Shown piece by piece: positions 6,143 to 9,066 of a stretch of DNA of 9,066 nt. Within the stretch, counting starts at the first letter, position 1. Each line of letters begins with the position of its first letter. A program made the position numbers and the translations under genes. The notes under the pieces were generated by a model. It was not told the DNA's origin. It searched no databases and saw only the letters and a program-made list of their open reading frames with translations. This DNA is from an uncultured Actinomycetes bacterium (GTDB lineage Bacteria; Actinomycetota; Thermoleophilia; Gaiellales; F1-60-MAGs149): the NCBI GenBank assembly GCA_903873565.1, contig CAIQOY010000406.1, forward strand, positions 1 to 9,066. Reading direction: 5' to 3'.

Positions 6143-6859
6143 TCAGCGCTGGTACGGGCTCGCCGGGCGGGCGATCGGCTCCACGGCGTCGGCCGCGACG
6201 GCGGGGATCAGGAGGCCGTCGTCAGAGCCCGTGCCCTCCACCCACGTGCCGGTCAGGGCCACCCAGGCGTCGGCGGGCGGGGCGTCGGCGCCGCGCACGG
6301 CGATCCGCGCCGGGTAGGCGTCGGCCGCGCAGCAGGCGATCACCATCCGCGTCAGCCACCAGCCGCCGTCGGGGTTCGGGGTGGCGAAGCCGGTCATCAC
6401 CACGCGGCGGCCCGCGAGCGTCGGCCCGCCGCCCTCCGTGGCGCGCCGCACGAACTCCGAGACGGTGACCTCGACGGGGTCGCCGGCGGGCAGGGGCTCG
6501 AACCCACCGGCCGGGGCGGGCGCGGGCGGCGGCGGGCTGCCCCGCTGCGCGCTGAAGGCGCCGAGCGGGGCCGGCGCGATCAGGAGCACCGTCAGGAGCG
6601 GCAGGGCGAGGAGGAGCGCCGCCCGGGGCGTGCCGTGCCCGTGGCCGTGCCCCGCGTGGTCGCAGTCCGGCCCCTCCTCCGCCGCCGCCCACGCGTCGCG
6701 GCCGGCGAAGACGGCGAGGGCCAGCAGGACCAGGGCCGAGGCGACGAGCGCGGGCAGCATCGACGGCTTGACGTAGTAGAGGTACTCGCCGGTGACGGCG
6801 AGGCGCGCGAGCAGCGCCGCGGCGCTGAGCAGCAGGATCGCCTGCAGGGCGCGGCTCAC
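6143..6859 (-). CDS. TIGR03943/DUF1980 (UPF0703, YcgQ-like) partner of the permease
   Basis: This 238-residue protein has two N-terminal hydrophobic segments (about 6-22 and 33-52), a His-rich loop HAGHGHGHG (68-76), a third membrane segment (about 79-97), a Pro-rich linker and a C-terminal domain. The C-domain carries the family signature TRMVIACCAADAYPARIAV (170-188), with adjacent Cys176-Cys177 and Asp180. This family is typically encoded directly beside a UPF0718-type permease, as ycgQ is beside ycgR in Bacillus, and is thought to be its partner subunit. The GTG at 6859 overlaps the permease TGA (GTGA), so the two are probably made in step. The transported substrate is not established. 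The paired cysteines and the His stretch suggest a metal or metalloid, which is inference. No ATG fits the start. Confidence 0.88.
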   Translation of the reverse strand: MSRALQAILLLSAAALLARLAVTGEYLYYVKPSMLPALVASALVLLALAVFAGRDAWAAAEEGPDCDHAGHGHGHGTPRAALLLALPLLTVLLIAPAPLGAFSAQRGSPPPPAPAPAGGFEPLPAGDPVEVTVSEFVRRATEGGGPTLAGRRVVMTGFATPNPDGGWWLTRMVIACCAADAYPARIAVRGADAPPADAWVALTGTWVEGTGSDDGLLIPAVAADAVEPIARPASPYQR

Positions 6860-7866
6860 AGGAGCACCCACCCGACGAGGACGCTCATCAGGATCGCCAC
6901 CACGAGGACGACGGGCACGAAGCGCACCGCGAAGGCGCGCCCGAAGGTGCCGACCTGCATGGCGATCAGCTTGAGGTCGACCATCGGCCCGACGACCATG
7001 AAGGCGAGCTGCGCCGTCGGGCTGAACTGCGTGAAGCTGGCGGCCACGAAGGCGTCGGCCTCGCTGCAGATGCACATCAGGACCGCGAGGAGCGCGAGGA
7101 CGAGCACCCCGAGGATCGCCTGCTCGGCGAGCGAGTCGACCCAGTGCGGCGGCAGCGCGACGTTGATCACGGCGGAGAGCAGGCCGCCGACCACGAGGTA
7201 GCCGCCGGCGTGCAGGAAGTCGTGCGCCACCGCCCGCCGGAAGACCAGCCAGCGCGGCCGGCCGTCGTCGGCGTCGCCGCCGCCGGGCAGCCGGATCCAC
7301 TCCGTGCGCCCGAGCAGCGTCCACAGCCAGCCGACGGCCACCGCCGCGGCCAGCGAGGCCACGAGCCGGCCGAGCGTCATCTCGGGCCGGCCCGGGAAGG
7401 CGACCCAGGTGGCGGCGAGGACGATCGGGTTGACCGCCGGGGCGGCCAGGAGGAACGTGAGCGCGGCGGCGGGCGCCACCCCCTTGCGCATCAGGCCGCT
7501 GGCCACGGGCACCGAGGCGCACTCGCAGCCCGGCAGCGCCATCCCGGCGGCGCCGGCCACGGGCACGGCCAGGGCGCGGTTGCGCGGCAGGGCGCGGGCG
7601 GCGAGCTCGCGCGGCACGAACGCGACGATCGCGGCGGACAGCAGCACCCCGAGGACGAGGAAGGGCAGCGCCTGGACGACGATCGAGACGAAGACCGTCG
7701 CGAACGCCCCCAGCCGCGGGCCGTCGAGCGCGTCGCCGGCCAGCGTCCCCGCGACCGCCACCCCGACCAGGACGACGAGCAGCGCGATCGGCCCGGCGAG
7801 GCCGAGGCCCCCGCCCGGGCCGTGCTCGTGCCCGTGATCGTGCCCGCTGACGGCCGCCCGCTCCAC
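6856..7866 (-). CDS. UPF0718/ArsP-type permease with N-terminal His motif
   Basis: This 336-residue integral membrane protein of the PF03773 permease family has about eight membrane segments. It shows the two family Cys motifs: LPGCECASVPVASGLMRKG (111-129; Cys114, Cys116) and MCICSEADAFVAASF (264-278; Cys265, Cys267). AAPAVNPIVLAATW (141-154) is another family block, and the large middle loop lies near 186-208. ArsP members of this family export organoarsenicals; other members, usually next to TIGR03943 proteins, have no proven substrate. The start is the GTG at 7866, 8 nt after a TACGAT box, with no Shine-Dalgarno sequence. It puts GHDHGHEHG (His9, 11, 13, 15) at the cytoplasmic or outer N-terminus. 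The ATG at 7876 is in another frame, and longer in-frame starts would run into the GST gene. The His cluster is matched by one in the partner protein, which hints at divalent metal binding. Confidence 0.9.
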   Translation of the reverse strand: MERAAVSGHDHGHEHGPGGGLGLAGPIALLVVLVGVAVAGTLAGDALDGPRLGAFATVFVSIVVQALPFLVLGVLLSAAIVAFVPRELAARALPRNRALAVPVAGAAGMALPGCECASVPVASGLMRKGVAPAAALTFLLAAPAVNPIVLAATWVAFPGRPEMTLGRLVASLAAAVAVGWLWTLLGRTEWIRLPGGGDADDGRPRWLVFRRAVAHDFLHAGGYLVVGGLLSAVINVALPPHWVDSLAEQAILGVLVLALLAVLMCICSEADAFVAASFTQFSPTAQLAFMVVGPMVDLKLIAMQVGTFGRAFAVRFVPVVLVVAILMSVLVGWVLL

Positions 7867-7890
7867 GCCGGCCCATCGTACGGGCCGGCG
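7866..7890 (-). repeat. Perfect 9-bp palindrome holding the permease promoter box in its loop
   Basis: CGCCGGCCC (7866-7874) and GGGCCGGCG (7882-7890) are exact reverse complements around a 7-nt spacer (7875-7881). The spacer contains the whole TACGAT box, read on the minus strand. The palindrome starts 8 nt after the stop of the upstream GST gene and reaches the first base of the permease GTG. It may act as terminator for one gene and operator for the next; no T-tract is present. Confidence 0.5.
7875..7880 (-). promoter_or_regulatory. Putative -10 box (TACGAT) for the permease pair
   Basis: TACGAT lies at 7880-7875 on the minus strand and ends 8 nt before the GTG at 7866. There is no Shine-Dalgarno sequence, so a leaderless or nearly leaderless mRNA is expected. 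The box occupies the centre of the 7866-7890 palindrome. Confidence 0.45.
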
Positions 7891-7898
7891 CGGGCGGC

Positions 7899-8552
7899 TC
7901 AGGCGCCGCTCGAGAGCGTGCCGCCCTCCTGCTCCACGGCCCGGCGGCAGCCGGGGCGGGCGAGGACGGCGTCGTAGTGGCGCGCCAGCGCGGGCCGCGA
8001 CCACCAGCGGTCGCCCGGCTCCATGTCGGACGACCAGGACGACAGCATCGCGAGGTAGATGTCCGCCACGCAGAGCCGCTCGCCCAGCAGGAACGGCCCG
8101 TCGGCGAGGAGGCCCGCGAAGTGGTCGGCGAGCCCGTTGAGCTCGGCGACCGCCGCGGCCACGACGGCGTCGACGCCGGCCGGGTCGGTCGTGTAGCGCG
8201 GCCCGTAGAAGTAGCGCAGGTAGGCCGGCTGGACCGTGTTCGTGAGCGTCATCAGGTGCCGCACCGTGGTGGCGCGCGCGTGACGGTCCTCGGGCGGCGC
8301 GAGCAGGCCCGCCGCGGGGTGCGTGGCCGCGAGGTGCAGGCAGATCGCGGCCGACTCGGTCAGGACCAGGCCGTCGTCGTCGAGCGCCGGGACCTTGCCG
8401 AACGGGCTGATCGCGAGGAAGCCGGGCGGCGCCGTCGGCACGTCGTCCGCGTCGCGCTCGACGAGGACGAACGCGTACTCGGCCCCGATCTCCTCGAGGA
8501 CCATGTGGGGCGCGGTCGTGGCCGTGCCGGGGATGCCGTAGAGCGTGATCAT
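7899..8552 (-). CDS. Glutathione S-transferase family protein (second of two)
   Basis: This 217-residue GST-like protein begins at MITLYGIPGTATTAPHMVLEEIG, the beta1-alpha1 unit with Thr10-Thr13 near the catalytic position in place of the Ser/Tyr/Cys of typical classes. ISPFGKVPALDDDGLVLTES (48-67) has the cis-Pro (Pro55) and the Glu66-Ser67 pair of the thiol-binding site. GPFLLGERLCVADIYLAMLSSW in the C-domain is the N-capping region (LxVADI), a strong family mark. The protein is clearly different in sequence from the GST at 3760-4413, so the two are not a recent tandem copy. The ATG at 8552 is 7 nt after a TAGGCT box with no Shine-Dalgarno sequence. The substrate and thiol cofactor are unknown. 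It stands alone between two palindrome-bearing gaps. Confidence 0.92.
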   Translation of the reverse strand: MITLYGIPGTATTAPHMVLEEIGAEYAFVLVERDADDVPTAPPGFLAISPFGKVPALDDDGLVLTESAAICLHLAATHPAAGLLAPPEDRHARATTVRHLMTLTNTVQPAYLRYFYGPRYTTDPAGVDAVVAAAVAELNGLADHFAGLLADGPFLLGERLCVADIYLAMLSSWSSDMEPGDRWWSRPALARHYDAVLARPGCRRAVEQEGGTLSSGA

Positions 8553-8578
8553 GGCCGGGAGCCTACCGGCTCCCGGCC
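8553..8578 (-). repeat. Perfect 11-bp palindrome between the glutamate-synthase-like and GST genes
   Basis: GGCCGGGAGCC (8553-8563) and GGCTCCCGGCC (8568-8578) pair perfectly around the 4-nt loop TACC (8564-8567). It begins 16 nt after the stop of the FMN-protein gene and directly touches the GST ATG. The GST promoter box (8565-8560) overlaps the loop and the adjoining arm. It could be a U-less terminator, an operator, or both. Confidence 0.6.
8560..8565 (-). promoter_or_regulatory. Putative -10 box (TAGGCT) for the second GST gene
   Basis: TAGGCT lies at 8565-8560 on the minus strand and ends 7 nt before the ATG at 8552. The short interval and absent Shine-Dalgarno sequence suggest leaderless translation. 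It lies inside the 8553-8578 palindrome. Confidence 0.45.
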
Positions 8579-8594
8579 GTGACCGCAGGGGCCG

Positions 8595-9066
8595 CTACCA
8601 GCCGTTGGCGGCGGTGTGGCCCGGGATCCACTCGGTGCCCGCGAGCGGGACGCGCGCCATCGCGGCGGCCTCGATCGTGAGCGCGACGAGGTCCTCGGGC
8701 TCCAGGTTGTGCACGTGGCTCTTGCCGGCCGCGCGCGCCAGGGTCTGGACCTCGAGGGTGATCGTCTTGAGGTAGTTGTTGAGCCGGCGGCCGCCCTGCT
8801 CCGGGTCGAAGCGGGCCGCGAGCTCCGGGTCCTGCGTCGAGATGCCGGTCGGGTCCTTGCCCTCGTGCCAGTCGTCGTAGAAGCCCGCCGCCGAGCCGAT
8901 CTTGGCGTACTCCTCGGCGTAGGCCGGGTCGTTGTCGCCGAGGGCGATCATCGCGGCGACGCCGATCGACACGGCGTCCGCGCCGAGCGCGAGCGCCTTC
9001 GCGGCGTCCGCGCCGTTGCGGATGCCGCCCGACACGATCAGCTGCACCTCGCGGTGCATGCCCATC
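8595..9066 (-). CDS. FMN-binding glutamate-synthase-like protein, C-terminal part (runs off window)
   Basis: About 156 C-terminal residues are visible; the frame is open to the right edge, so the Met at 9065 is internal. LIVSGGIRNGADAAKALALGADAV (near the left of the fragment) is the (beta/alpha)8-barrel phosphate-binding segment of FMN in the GltB/GltS FMN domain, followed by GVAAMIALG. The later block WHEGKDPTGISTQDPELAARFDPE corresponds to the CxxGxCPxGIxTQ region, where classical glutamate synthases bind a 3Fe-4S cluster. Here the two aligned cysteines are Trp and Asp. The fragment has no cysteine at all. This suggests an FMN-only oxidoreductase related to glutamate synthase rather than a normal GltB. 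The end HTAANGW with TAG at 8597-8595 looks natural. The substrate is unknown. Confidence 0.88.
   Translation of the reverse strand, partial: MGMHREVQLIVSGGIRNGADAAKALALGADAVSIGVAAMIALGDNDPAYAEEYAKIGSAAGFYDDWHEGKDPTGISTQDPELAARFDPEQGGRRLNNYLKTITLEVQTLARAAGKSHVHNLEPEDLVALTIEAAAMARVPLAGTEWIPGHTAANGW

Noticed and set aside
4657..6468. 603-codon open frame on the plus strand opposite the membrane protein
   Set aside because: It is rich in Arg, Gly, Ala, Asp and Glu with no domain, and is the antisense shadow of two well-supported minus-strand genes in GC-rich DNA.
6143..7876. 577-codon minus-strand frame starting with ATG at 7876
   Set aside because: Its first 339 codons are an Arg/Gly/Pro-rich shadow of the permease; the real TIGR03943 protein starts at the GTG at 6859.
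7899..8552. The two GST genes as a duplicated pair
   Set aside because: Apart from shared family motifs their sequences differ throughout, and they lie on opposite strands in unrelated units.

Overview
The window is very GC-rich, with dense, tightly packed genes, frequent GTG starts and several start codons that follow a TAnnnT box by only 6-8 nt. Protein content and style suggest a high-GC actinobacterium, possibly of the class Thermoleophilia (Solirubrobacterales/Gaiellales type). The lineage is inferred from gene style and was not tested by any search. Ten protein-coding genes are supported. No RNA gene, insertion sequence, CRISPR array or gap longer than about 90 nt is visible.

Layout. 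At the left end, on the minus strand, lie an HdeD/DUF308 membrane protein (1991-2578), then a YhaO/SbcD-type DNA-repair metallophosphoesterase (652-1899) whose stop overlaps the start of a YhaN/SbcC-type ATPase that runs off the left edge (1-655). Next, also minus, is a thioredoxin-fold lipoprotein (2651-3112) with one in-frame TGA exactly where the first cysteine of the CxxC redox motif should be. Divergent from it is a plus-strand pair with a 4-nt overlap: an isochorismatase-family cysteine hydrolase (3170-3763) and a glutathione S-transferase-like protein (3760-4413). This pair converges, with a 6-nt gap, on a minus-strand polytopic membrane protein with a large C-terminal soluble domain (4420-6078). 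Further right, all minus, are a two-gene permease module (UPF0718-type permease 7866-6856 and TIGR03943/DUF1980 partner 6859-6143, 4-nt overlap, both with His-rich stretches), a second GST-like protein (7899-8552), and the C-terminal part of an FMN-binding glutamate-synthase-like protein that runs off the right edge (8595-9066).

The most interesting element is the lipoprotein at 2651-3112. Reading through the TGA gives one continuous 153-residue protein with signal peptide, lipobox, U-L-S-C redox motif and a Trx-type FP turn. A compact GC-rich hairpin with a G-starting apical loop begins 9 nt after the TGA, as in bacterial SECIS elements. This is a strong candidate selenoprotein that gene callers would split or truncate. 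Its genome would have to encode selA, selB, selC and selD; none of these is in the window.

A second theme is regulatory architecture. Most intergenic gaps are short and hold a GC-rich hairpin without a U-tract next to a TAnnnT box that sits so close to the start codon that the transcripts should be leaderless. In two gaps the TAnnnT box lies in or partly in the loop of a perfect palindrome.
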